DNA of 64,000 nucleotides from Botryotinia globosa. Taxonomy: Eukaryota; Ascomycota; Leotiomycetes; Helotiales; Sclerotiniaceae. A program made the position numbers and the translations under genes. The stretch is from positions 1,984,001 to 2,048,000 of the forward strand of contig RCSZ01000012.1 in the NCBI GenBank assembly GCA_014898425.1. The letters are read 5' to 3'. Every line of letters starts with the position of its first letter. Position 1 is the stretch's first letter. The notes below the pieces were generated by a model, which was given only the letters and a program-made list of their open reading frames with translations, was not told the origin of the DNA and ran no database searches. This document shows positions 12,884-23,396 of the stretch, piece by piece.

Positions 12884-13558
12884 CTAGACACCACGTATAA
12901 CGCTTTTACGTGCCAGTCCTCGCATTTGCCGCAAAATATGCACGAGCGTCGAATCAAGAAACGAAATACATGAGACTTTATTGGAATGCCAATGTATCAA
13001 ATATCCAGAATGGTACGAGCAAGACAGAAGTTCCATTGCAGCTTCAAAAAGTACTAGTAAATGAAATTGGAAATAATCCGCAAAGCAAGAGGATGTATCA
13101 GGGGGTTCAATTTCCCGTGCCGTTACCCGCTCAGGTAGATCTGCAACTCCCTCATTACTCACAAAGTTCCTATAAGAACAGCTAGGCATGATAGCATCAT
13201 CGAAAGCACGAACTTCGTGATATGTTTTGTGACTTACAAAACAGAAATGATGCCCGATTGTAACACCGATAGAGAGGGGTAGCGATCTCGGAACAATCAA
13301 ATACCCGGTTACGAAGAGGGGAAGATCCAGAGCGACGCACTCTAACTGGCGCCAACAATTACCGCAATCTAGAGTGGCAGTAAGAAGATAAACTGTGGCG
13401 TTTGTGCAATAGCTGAAAGGTAGCGAGATGATGTAACTCGTACGAGCCAGTATCTGATGCAATGGCAGCTTAACAGTATATATAGGGTAGCATGCAGGTA
13501 CTGCCGAGTCATGAAGATCACACCACGATGAAGAATACAATGTTTCGTCAACAAGCAT
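12884..13558 (-). CDS. Unsupported 224-aa open reading frame
   Basis: An uninterrupted ATG-initiated frame. It has 224 residues, many Cys and aromatic residues, and no recognised domain, signal peptide or repeat. It lies in an otherwise gene-free stretch. The opposite strand is full of stops, so it is not the shadow of another gene. It may be an orphan gene, a decayed exon or chance. Confidence 0.2.
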   Translation of the reverse strand: MLVDETLYSSSWCDLHDSAVPACYPIYTVKLPLHQILARTSYIISLPFSYCTNATVYLLTATLDCGNCWRQLECVALDLPLFVTGYLIVPRSLPLSIGVTIGHHFCFVSHKTYHEVRAFDDAIMPSCSYRNFVSNEGVADLPERVTAREIEPPDTSSCFADYFQFHLLVLFEAAMELLSCSYHSGYLIHWHSNKVSCISFLDSTLVHILRQMRGLARKSVIRGV

Positions 13559-14044
13559 CGATAGGATGACGTTGCCCGAAACCCTTCCGTAAAAATCTAG
13601 ATCAGAGTGGTGGCGTGCGGGGAAAACTCTTGACGGGTCCGCATACAGTTACTTGCATTAGTGTCACAATTTCAATCACGTTACATGCATCATTAGCATT
13701 GATATCAGCTTTAATATCGCAATGCGTTAAAGAAAGAACGCGGGTTATTTGATGAAATGATGCCAATTGGATGAACGATCTCCGGAGAGTGCTACTGCAC
13801 AATGCCAAAATCGCAATTGCTTAGAGTAAAAGAATGGTTAAATAGGTGGTTTGCATTATTTGGTGTTGAACTGAGGGTTTCATTGACATGCAGAATTTTC
13901 GATCTGCAACTTGCAGATGTCTTCATGGCTGGCTGATAGAAGTGTATAGCATGGCTTGACATCTACTCATCAATTCAGAAATGCTGACTATCAGTTGGTA
14001 CACTGTTGAAGCGGGATATCACAATTTTCCCTACCCATTGAAGC

Positions 14045-14051
14045 TATATAA
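14045..14051 (+). promoter_or_regulatory. TATA box of the 82-aa gene
   Basis: TATATAA lies 263 bp upstream of the start codon at 14314, followed by a C/A-rich leader typical of strongly expressed fungal genes. The leader holds a possible 5' UTR intron: GTAATATT donor near 14146 and CTAG acceptor near 14198. Confidence 0.5.
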
Positions 14052-14313
14052 ACTCCAGAATCCCTCCCATTGAATTAGATTCTCAAACTCAAACGATCCT
14101 CACAGCAAACACCATTCTACAAGTCTTCTGAAACATCATCGCTAGGTAATATTCCTCCTTCTTGAATAGATATCTTGGCTTACATCTGAAATCTAGCCAT
14201 CAACTATCGAACCTCCCGACTAATTCCAAACCAGTCATCATCAAATACTCTCCAGTAAGCTACAATAAATCACACATAGACTACCAAGCCGTACTAACAT
14301 CTCCATAGAAAAA

Positions 14314-14562
14314 ATGGGTGCCAACACCATCACCGTGATCAACAACTCCACCTCTGACATTTCCGTCAGTGTCACATACCACGGAAACGACTTTCAAAAG
14401 GGTGGAAGCGAGCTCTGGACTTCTCTTAAAGCCAATGGGGGGAGCGACACCTGGAATTATAGGGAAGACAATCAAATTGTCAGAGTAGCTAGAAGTCAGA
14501 ATGCTGGAACAGGAATCGAGTCATACCTTGCTGTGCCAGGAAAGACTGTCTACATCAACTAA
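14314..14562 (+). CDS. Small beta-rich protein of unknown function (82 aa)
   Basis: The ORF is short, but its context is convincing: a TATA box upstream, an A-rich AAAATGG start context and a clean TAA stop. The protein alternates Val/Ile/Ser/Thr strands (NTITVINNSTSDISVSVTYH), then a WTSLKANGGSDTWNY segment, and ends in VPGKTVYIN. This is the pattern of a compact beta sandwich. It has no signal peptide, so it is probably intracellular. I recall similar short standalone beta proteins from other filamentous fungi, but no established function. I assign none. Confidence 0.7.
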   Translation: MGANTITVINNSTSDISVSVTYHGNDFQKGGSELWTSLKANGGSDTWNYREDNQIVRVARSQNAGTGIESYLAVPGKTVYIN

Positions 14563-15270
14563 TTGTAGACTACTGGCGGCAGGTTTTCGCTTCCTCTGAT
14601 GGAATGGAAACTCAGCAGTATCACACCCACGATTGAAAGAAATGGTTCATCACAGTAACTTAGCTATATTGCACATTGAATAAATATAGCAACATAACCC
14701 AACAATAATGGCCTTTTCAAAGATTTGAGAGTGTGACTGTGAGTCTGAACGCGAATACGAAACCAAATGTGAACAGAAAATATAGGTTTATGAACGAATC
14801 AAGTTTGCAAAATCTTTACTTTGAAAGGTCTCGAAACGCGCAAAGTAACTGGATGACGAATTTAAGTTCCTGAATACTCAATGAACTTGCGTATTTTGTA
14901 CAAAATATTCCGAATCTTGCAGACATCCTGGGATCAATGATTCAAGACTTCTTGCACCAAGTAGAACAGAGTAAACGTGTGCAAAAGGTTAAAAAGACAT
15001 TATGCTTAAAAGGAGATTTTCGAGTTGAATACCATACAACTGGGTTGGTAAAGTAATTTGTAAATGGATACTCGCAGATACCAAAATATCATAATGCAAC
15101 CTGACCAGCCGATCCTTTTCCGAGCCCTCTGCTTCACTTGCCATATCACAATATTTGACAGCCAAAATTATGATCACGGTATATGTACAACTAGTACTTG
15201 CATTCACTGCACGTACCTCCCAATCTTATCACATCTCAATCTTCCTACCTTTCATCAAAATCTCATCACA
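14563..15270. other. Intergenic, 82-aa gene to deaminase
   Basis: This is the 3' flanks of two convergent genes. Only short unsupported ORFs are present. Confidence 0.5.
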
Positions 15271-16088
15271 TCACCTCTCAATCTCAGCCAGCTTTTCCCT
15301 CGGTGGTAATGCTTCTGGCCCAAAAGATAATGGTAGGAGCTAGATGTGCCATATCACATTAGTATATCAAGAAACCTCTAGGCCACAGACAGAATCCCAA
15401 GTAAAAGCATATACTAGGAGGGAGTAAGTCCGAAAAAGAAACGAATCACATACCTCTCCTAACCTCGCAACCATGAAATCCCCATTCTTGTCAAACATAA
15501 AAATTGGCATATCCAGCTCGCAGAATTCACGGATACTGTATTTATCCACAAACATTAGCAGGTTCTCTTGACCCAGTATCTCTAATCAAGCCCCCAGATC
15601 CCTTCATCCCCTCCCAGCATCCCTCCCATTTCCCAACCCCCATCCACATCCACACCTCCCAGCACTCAAATCCAAATCCAAACCCACACCCACACCCAAC
15701 CCCAAAACAAAAACAAAAACAAAACTCACAACTGTCTACACATCCCACACGGGCTCGCCGGCGGACTAATATCGGTCGCGACGCCAATCGCCCTAAACCC
15801 TCTCTGCCCCTCCGTAACCGCCTTCCCAAACGCCACTCTCTCCGCACAGGTTCCCACCGGATACGCTGCATTTTCCACATTCGCGCCATCGATATATGTT
15901 CCCTCGTGGGTGAGGATCGTAGACCCGACGCGAAAATTCGAGTACGGGCAGTAGGCGGTGGATTTGGCGGATGCGCTGCGCGATTGGAGCGTGTGGATTT
16001 GTTCGCTGCTGAGCGAGTAGGTTTCGCTGGCGAAGGATATGTCGGATGGGTCGTTGCCGCGGAGTAGTTTTGGTTCGGGGAAGGCCAT
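15271..16088 (-). CDS. CDD1: Cytidine deaminase, three exons
   Basis: It converts cytidine and deoxycytidine to (deoxy)uridine with ammonia release, in the pyrimidine salvage pathway. Exons 16088-15730, 15535-15454 and 15339-15271 splice to 169 aa in frame; the introns are 194 and 114 bp. The Zn site is complete: C81 and the catalytic E83 in TCAERVAF, and C114 and C117 in PCGMCRQ. The FIREFCELDMPIFMF strand follows across the first intron and LLPLSFGPEAL across the second. The size suits the small homotetrameric class. The start chosen is MAFPEP; an in-frame ATG 31 codons upstream gives a less family-like extension. Confidence 0.93.
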
Positions 16089-16531
16089 TTTGTGAGTTTG
16101 GTTGTGAGAGCTTTGGAAGGAAAGGGGATGTGAGTACGTTGAAGCGAAGGTCGAGTTGTGAGTAGAGATAGATATGAACATTGATTATATTGATTGTGGA
16201 GGTGAGGTCATTTCGCGATATGTAATGATAACGATAAAGGGAAGGTGTTTAAGCTCCCCCGCTCTATTACCTAACTTTTAATTCACGTTAATAGATATAC
16301 AATTGTATTAAAATGTAGGTATTAAAATCAAAAGTGTCTAATTTATACAAATACTTCTATTCTAATCCATAATTCTGATTTTCAATATATGGTACTTCAG
16401 ATCTCCCCGTAATTTTTCAATATTTCAAACTTGATCCCAAGTATAAAAAGAACCCCGCTATCCCTCTAATTCGATTATCCCTATGGATATACCTAGTATC
16501 TAGTATCTATATTACTGGGTTATGTGGGCAT
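16089..16531. other. Deaminase promoter and AT-rich flank
   Basis: The promoter of the deaminase gene passes into an AT-rich tract after about 16260. No gene seen. Confidence 0.5.
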
Positions 16532-16815
16532 TACAAGAGCGTGTTTTTAATAAATACTAATCTTTTATAAACAAGAAGATTAATATTTGATAAATAATAA
16601 TTTTATATACAAATTGATATAATAATACTTTTTATATTTTAAAAATCTCTATTATATTAATTTTATAAATAATTTTATATTTTCAAAATACTTTTAATAA
16701 TTAATATTAATTATTTGATCTAATATAAAATTATAAAACCAAAGAGAATAAAAATATAATCTTGTTTTGCTTGTGAGTATATGGACCCGGTATTCAATAA
16801 AAACACGCCCTTGTA
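16532..16815. mobile_element. MITE-like element with inverted ends and TA target duplication
   Basis: The left end CAAGAGCGTGTTTTTAATAA (from 16534) matches the reverse complement of the right end (to 16813), CAAGGGCGTGTTTTTATTGA, with few mismatches. TA dinucleotides flank both ends. The 280-bp body is strongly AT-rich and has no ORF. TA target sites and this size fit a Tc1/mariner-derived MITE. The left arm carries more A/T than the right, as expected from C-to-T decay such as RIP. Confidence 0.75.
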
Positions 16816-18087
16816 TACTTCTTATATTTTCCATCCTAACCAAACTCTAGTATAATCAACGAAAACTCGAAATCTCACTAATATTCAAACTTACCACTGA
16901 CGTGTCGATAGATGACAGCTCCATCCAACCCACCCACAAAGAGGCATCATTCTCGAGAGGATAAAGATTCTGCAAGTACAAACGGTATTCGAGAAGCGGA
17001 TTCCTTTCGCGCGCCCTTCCCCATTTCCCATACTCCTACAACACCGTCACAAAAGATGGAAACGGGAGAGGGGAGTATCTAGATAGTAGATCATATCATG
17101 TAAAGATTCTTCAGGTCTACATAGCTTGATAACCTCGTAACTTCACAACTTAACAAGATCTCAAAAGACTCGGGGCATACCATCGTATTGTTTTCCTCCT
17201 TCACTTCCATCTGCCCTCCCCTTCTTTTCTCCTACCATCTACCCTATATCCCATCCTATCTCACCTCTCCGCAATTAACATTCGTAAATCCCACTCTATC
17301 TCATCCCATCCCATCCCTCTCCTCTCCTCCACACACAACACCAACCTTGGAAGCCTACCTCACAAAACCATTCCCCAATCCAACCTAATCAAGCCCTAAA
17401 AATAACACACCCCTCTTTATCCTTCCTCTCACACTCCCTCTCACACATTCTCACACACTTCCCCTCTTTTTTCCTCTCTCTCTCCCTCTCTCCCTCTCTT
17501 CCTCCCCCTCTCCCAAAACTCAATCAATACCAAAACCAATATCAATCAAATAACCCCATAACCCAATCTAAACCCCTCAAACCAACACAGAATCCCTACA
17601 TTCCATTTCCCCTCTATCACTTCAGATGTCACTTCACCTCATCCCATGCCATGCCATGCCATTCCCATTTCTTGAACTATCTCCCTGAAGCTCTCAGATC
17701 ACACGATATAATCGAAATGTCAGACCCATTCATCATGATCCAGGAACTCTCCAGACTCTCCCCTTCTCCAACTTTTCAGATCTCACGCCTACTAACAGCA
17801 ATCCATAGTCCAGCAAACTGGTTGATAGACTTTTAGTTTTACTTTCAAATGTTGTTTTCATTTTACTCTTCTCTGCCACTTCTTCCATCCACTATTCTCA
17901 TTTCAATCGCCTATCTACACACCCCATTGCATCATCCTAATGCATCCCATTCGCTCAACCTTTACCGTAGACTGAAGACCGAACAGAGACTGAAACAATA
18001 GCTCAGCTCAGTCCATCTCAGCCCACTGCACTCACAAAAACTGCTCTCTTCCAAGATCTCAACATCTCAAACATTCCTTGCACCAAT
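16816..18087. other. Pyrimidine-rich intergenic region
   Basis: About 1.3 kb without a supported gene. From about 17200 to 17900 the plus strand is C/T-rich, with runs of CTCTCTCCCT near 17465-17515. Small ORFs here follow this bias. Confidence 0.5.
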
Positions 18088-19906
18088 TTAATCCTTGGTG
18101 ACTTGAATAGGAGTAACTGCGTATGTAGGTCTGACGTATCTATAATGACAAAGTATCAGCATCATCTTCTTAACACCCTCCTTCTCCATTCCTTTCCATC
18201 CCTAGCCCTCTTCCCAGATAAAATACAACATACCTATCACTGTTATATGGACTAGTCTCACTACCCAACAATTCCTTTTCTCTCTTCAAATCAGCCCAAT
18301 GTCTTCTGACAAGGTCACGATCGGTTTCCGCTGTCAAAAGTGGGATCAAATGGATTCTAGACCACATTTTTTCACGGGCAAGTTCACTGTTTAATATTTG
18401 TTAGTGGATTATCCATTTGAATCGTCCGACGAGGGAAAAAGGCGTCCTGGTATTTGAGTGTATAGTTCAACGTCACATCCAAGCTCCTCAGACGGTATTT
18501 CTGAATCATTCAAGATATGTCTTAGATTTCATCAAAATCCTCCGGAGTAGAGCCTTCCGCCAAGATACCCAAACAGATGAATCCCTCCCTCAGTCCTCAA
18601 ACGCCTCAGAACAAAAAAAAAAGAAAACAATACATACTTCTGTTCCCGAATACCCTTTCCTACTTTCCAGAATCCATATGTCATAACTCCAGCCATGGCC
18701 AAAAGCATAACCGAGGGTCTGAAACCACGTGCTGGAAGATTTCTCTATAATTTTCAAACAAAATATTAGCTTGCCTTCTTTGAACTCAGTGCTTTTCTTT
18801 CTCTTTTCCACCCCACAATCTCTCCCATCTCGCCCCTCTGTTCATCAGCCTATATAAACATCTGACTATCTACGTCGGTCTCGTGGAAGGTGGAAGATTA
18901 GGACGAGAATGAGGACAAAGAATTTCGTAACATGCGTATGTGAGATCAATCGTCGTACATCGTTGTTTGGAAAATCTCGCGGTCTCATGCTGAATGACGC
19001 TCCGCTAGCCCTCCGGGGGCCACTGCCGTGGAGGCCGACTATTTGGTTGATTCCATCCCATCAAGCCACCCCTTCATTCACCACTCTCTCTCCTTCCCTA
19101 TGCAACACACGCAGCACCCCATTCTCATTGACAGCCATCCAACATCGAAGATCAATTCTCTACCCCTCCATTACCCCCAATCTCCAAATTCCACGAACCC
19201 ATCACACCCACCCCTCCATCGCACCGCACCGCACATTCTCCATCTGCAATAATTTTTAACCACCTCCATCGCAAACCGCACCATGCAACCTCCCCAATCA
19301 TCATTGCCCAAACTCCCCAGTCCCGATGATCAATACAAGCCCCCAATCCCCAATATCAACCATCAAACACAGCAGCACATCCCGGCACAAAACCATCCAA
19401 AGTTTAGTCCGCACTATCCCTGACGATATCTCAATACATAGCAGTCGCAGTCCCGGCAGTAATCTTCTTCGTTTTCGTTTTTATTTTTATTTTCGTTTCG
19501 TCCTCATCCTCATCGCGGTCGTGGTCGTGGTCGTGATCGTGATCGTGTTCATAGTCGTACTCGTCTTAATCCAATCCCTCCCCCTTGCAGCTAAGCAATG
19601 CCCTCTCCTTTTACTTCCTCTCCTCAGAGCATATCATTCACCCCATTGCAATCCACCTTTCTTCCGTCTCCCATCTCACATCTCCCATCTCCCATCTCCC
19701 ATCTCCCATCTCCCATCTCCCCCGCTTCTCAATGCCCCATCCCCTCCCTCCCCCTTTCCTCAATCCCCAACCCCCAAACCCAATCCCCCCATTCCAGTCC
19801 TCTTCTCCTCCCCCACAGAAACAAAAGAAACGAAAAAGGAAATCCCACCACACACCTTATACTGCACGGCTTCATACCCGCCCTTTGGCGGCATATCCTG
19901 AGGCAT
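18088..19906 (-). CDS. NADH dehydrogenase subunit NDUFA13 / GRIM-19, four exons
   Basis: An accessory subunit of mitochondrial complex I, embedded by one helix in the inner membrane. Exons 19906-19856, 18744-18638, 18386-18234 and 18139-18088 splice in frame to 120 aa. Family landmarks run without gap: MPQDMPPKGGYEAVQYK, RNLPARGF, a hydrophobic helix (VMLLAMAGVMTYGF, about residues 29-42), VGKGIREQNELAREKMWSR, RREKELLG-type charged helix and YNSDRYVRPTYAVTP. The first intron is 1111 bp, very long for this genome, and contains a (TCCCATC)n tract. Introns 2 and 3 are 251 and 94 bp. No other copy of the conserved N-terminal exon was found closer, so the long intron is hard to avoid. Confidence 0.9.
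19665..19719. repeat. (TCCCATC)n minisatellite inside the long GRIM-19 intron
   Basis: A 7-bp unit is repeated about seven times, within the 1.1-kb first intron of GRIM-19. It produces overlapping Pro/Ser/His ORFs that are not genes. Confidence 0.8.
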
Positions 19907-20626
19907 ATTTGCTGATTTCTCTTCCCTCAAACTATTTTATCTTTTCTCAATCTTCTTTCTTCTATCCCTTGGTCGCGACGTCACAAGATAGGATACAAAA
20001 TACGTAATTGAGTTGTTTGCAATGTTCAATGTGGTTGGTATGCTTTCGAGAATGAATGTTATCGCTCAATCAAGCTCTAATTTATTCATGCCTTTAATTT
20101 AAGGCCTCCAGTTCGCAGCCTCCAGTTCGCAGCCCCTCTCGAGATCCACCACAATTGACTTGGTCTGAGCGTTCGTAACCAATAAACATCGAGGTTTTTC
20201 TATGCTTGAGTAGGTATGTATAATACATCAATCCTGATCAACATCCTCAAATACAAATCTCTCGTAATCATCTCATCATACAACTCATTTCAATCTCAAT
20301 CTCATAGACTCAATAATTCTTCAATCTTCATGTAACGCCCAACTAATGCACAAAACCAATCCCATCCCGTCCCTTCCCGCCAAACCCCCATCCCAATTCC
20401 AAATCTCCCAACCCCAATTCCTAAACATGCCATTCCTATTCACCCAGTTTCCCAGATTCCATCCACAAAACACCTTAAAAGCAATAATAAACCACGCTTC
20501 AAAATGATATGATGGCTGACACAAGAGTTCTCGTTTCCTCGTCATGTGCAATTCCTCCCCTCGTGCCAAACAGCAAGGACTCTTGATAAAGTTCGACCCA
20601 GGTGCAATGAAATGTAAATAGCGAAA
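19907..20626. other. GRIM-19 promoter and FCP1 3' flank
   Basis: About 720 bp with no gene, between two genes transcribed leftwards. Confidence 0.5.
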
Positions 20627-23396
20627 TCAACCTGCGGCAGCAGCCGCTTCTTCCTCCAGCTCCAGATCAAAAGCAGCTTGCATTTCGGCTTCCAGATCAT
20701 CTTCGAAACTATGATCACTTTCCTCCATCATAGCTTGATTAACCTCGTCATTTTCATCACCCGTAACCCCCGGGGTAAGAAGACTCGATTCTGTTGTACT
20801 ATTTGGCGTTTTTACAGTCTTCAGGCCCGTTGTTCTTGAATTAGCGACTCGCTGCTTTTTTGCCATAGTACTTTCTTCTTCACTTTCATCTTCATCCGTC
20901 GCATCGTCGAATCTTCGTTTATGTCCTCTTCTTGAACTTGTACGCGATGTTCGACTGTTGTTACTGTTATTACTGGTGAAACTTGTGTCACTTTCTGTAC
21001 CGGATTCATCATCACCCATGAATTCGGCTAGTTCGTCATCTATTGATGACCAATTGAGATCCGTCGTTGGAGAGATGTCACCTCGTGGTTCATCCGGCAT
21101 GACACCTTCTCCATCTAGTTCAGATCTTGTGTCGTCATCTTCAAAATCTTCACTCTCGGTGTAGTCTGAAGATTCCTCACTTTCTTCACCAGGAGATGGA
21201 ACATTAGTCAAATCGCCACTTTGTCTCCTATCAGCTGCATTTATTTCCACCTAATGGATATATTAATATTACCCATGAGAAAATAATGGAGTTCAGCCTA
21301 CCAAATACTCTGATTCATCTTCCTTCTTCCACTTGCTCATCGACTGAGTCAACCATTGTTGTGTGACTATCTTGATGTGAGGATATTTTGCCGCTTCTCG
21401 AACTTTTTGTGTACGGGTTTTCTGTGACGAGGCAACGACATGAGTGACTCTCTTCGAAACCCTGTAACATATTAGTGACTCATCTTCAAAACATCATGAT
21501 AGTACATACTTCTTATGAATTTTGCCACCAAAGCTTTCTATCTGCTGAGCGATTTCAGATCTGAGTTCGGTTAGCATGGATTTTCCCCTAGCCTTTTCCA
21601 AGCCCCACACGCTAGAGAATATACACGATAAAGTTTCTTGTGAAATAGAATCATAGGTGGTATCGACTAACCTCATAAGGTCAACTCCCAAAGGAACTAA
21701 ACCCGACATTACGATTGCACATCCATCGAAGACTTGAGACCTAAATATTTGTTAGCAAAACCGTCTTGCGTGGCATCGCTTTTGGGGATGGGAAACCATA
21801 CTTGAGACGTGGCATCACAACTGCAATATTGGGTACCACTTTGAGATCGGCAGCTTCACTTTTGACGTTGACCTTTCTTTGATGACCAGGTTTTAGTTGT
21901 GCAACTCGTCCACCTGGAACATTGACCAAAGCTTTATCATATTCTTCATAGAAAGCTCTGTGCAAATCCGTAAGATGTTGTTGAAGATAAGTCAGTTCGA
22001 CGTCGTCATCCTTAAGAACACTGTGTCGATGCGTGTGATGTTCAACTGTGCCAGCCTCGACCGCCTTTTCTGCTTCTTCCTGTTTTTTGTCGGCTTCGTC
22101 AAGTTCTTCCTGTTTATGAAGTAGTGGTCGGTCTCTTAATTGTTGCTCCAAGAATTTCTCTTGCTCCGCTGCTTGTTCAAGTAATGAAGCGTCATCGTCT
22201 ATCGTGTTAAGTTTCGGTAGAATTGGTTTCTCAGTTGCTGGTTCCTTCTTGGCTTCTTCGGCAGATTTGGTTTCGCCTGCTTCAGGTTCTGTAGGCGTTG
22301 CTACTTCTCCAATAGGTGTTTCGACCGTCTCAAGTGTGCCGGTCTCCGGCTTTGAGTGATGTTTCTTTTTGGGTGTGGATATTTTAGGAAGCTCCTCTCT
22401 TTTCGGTAGGAAACTCGAGTTGATATCCCCGATACCAGTAAAGAAATCATAAGGAACAACCTTGATGAGATTAGGACGATTCATTGGCCAAACATCTGCG
22501 CGATCATCAATAATTGCCACCATATGCGTGCTCTGAGGGAATAATCTAGCCAGACTCTTTGCCGTAACGTTGCCGTTCTCGTCTCGACTGATGATACGAT
22601 CACCAAATAATTTCTTTCCAGGGTCGACGATCTTTGCGATATTTAATGCGTATGCTCGAGTACCCATAGTATAAACATGTAGCTCATACATTTCGGAGAC
22701 TTTTGCGAGAAACTCCGCAAGGCCAGGGCGCATTTTAATGTAATACCAACAACCGGATGCGAGACCGCGAGGACCATCATCATTGAGTTGGAAGGATCGC
22801 ACATCTTTGACGGCCTCGTAATTTGGTGAATTGACATCGCGTTGCCATTCTCCGACTGTAGGTTCAATACAAGCATGGATAATGGTCTGATCCAGATCCA
22901 CCACCAACGAAAGTTTTCGATTCTTAAGTAGCCGCCGTTGCAATTCTTCTTCTGCCTTCGAAGCCTCGTCAAGACTAACTGTGAGGTGTGTTTGGTCGTG
23001 GATCATATTGATTCTAGCTCGGTCTGTATCGAGCGTACTGGTGGCCCAAGAGACCTCGGTCATATCTTTTCCGCACATCCCACAAAGTCCCGCATACTGG
23101 ACAGCATGCGAACAACTTTCTTCAACATCGACAACAGGTCCATCGCTCTCAATTGTTATGCCTTCTTTGACCAGCCATTTCTCGATAGTACCGTCAGAAG
23201 GACTATCCCATGTCCCATACGATGTTTGTTCTTCTTCCCATTGGTCGCCCAATGGATCGCCAACCATTAGCTTCCAATGATACTTATATTCGAGGAGTGA
23301 GTCCCGTTTCGAAATCTGATCGCCATGGTTCTTGTATAACTTGGTGATTGTAATTGGGTACCTCAAATTCGGACCCAAGGTTAATGTCTTTCCCAT
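20627..23396 (-). CDS. FCP1: RNA polymerase II CTD phosphatase FCP1, four exons
   Basis: It dephosphorylates the C-terminal repeats of RNA polymerase II so that the enzyme can be recycled; it acts in the nucleus and binds TFIIF. Exons 23396-21802, 21740-21510, 21461-21302 and 21250-20627 splice to 869 aa in frame, with introns of 48-61 bp. The catalytic DxDxT motif reads DLDQT at residues 167-171 inside the FCPH domain (about 155-330), with the distal AIIDDRADVW aspartates near residue 295. A Cys-rich N-terminal segment (CGMCG, about 105-109) precedes it. A BRCT domain spans about 540-665 (VFDGCAIVMSGLVPLG to VTQQWLTQS). The acidic Ser-rich tail is typical for TFIIF binding and ends with an alanine run. 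The order FCPH-BRCT-acidic tail and the length fit the family. Confidence 0.95.

Larger units (their letters stand above)
11555..14313. other. Gene-poor region between P450 pseudogene and the 82-aa gene
   Basis: About 2.8 kb with no gene I can defend. A 224-aa minus-strand ORF (12884-13558) is long for chance but has Cys/Ser/Leu-rich, unstructured-looking content and no motif. TACCTAGGTA occurs at 12819-12828. The last 270 bp is the promoter and leader of the next gene. Confidence 0.4.

Noticed and set aside
15504..16067. 187-aa plus-strand ORF
   Set aside because: Antisense to the cytidine deaminase, whose exons, Zn ligands and splice sites are clear.
19326..20007. Overlapping Pro/Ser/His-rich ORFs of 105-191 aa
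   Set aside because: They lie in the C/T-rich long intron of GRIM-19 and around its first exon, and reflect composition only.
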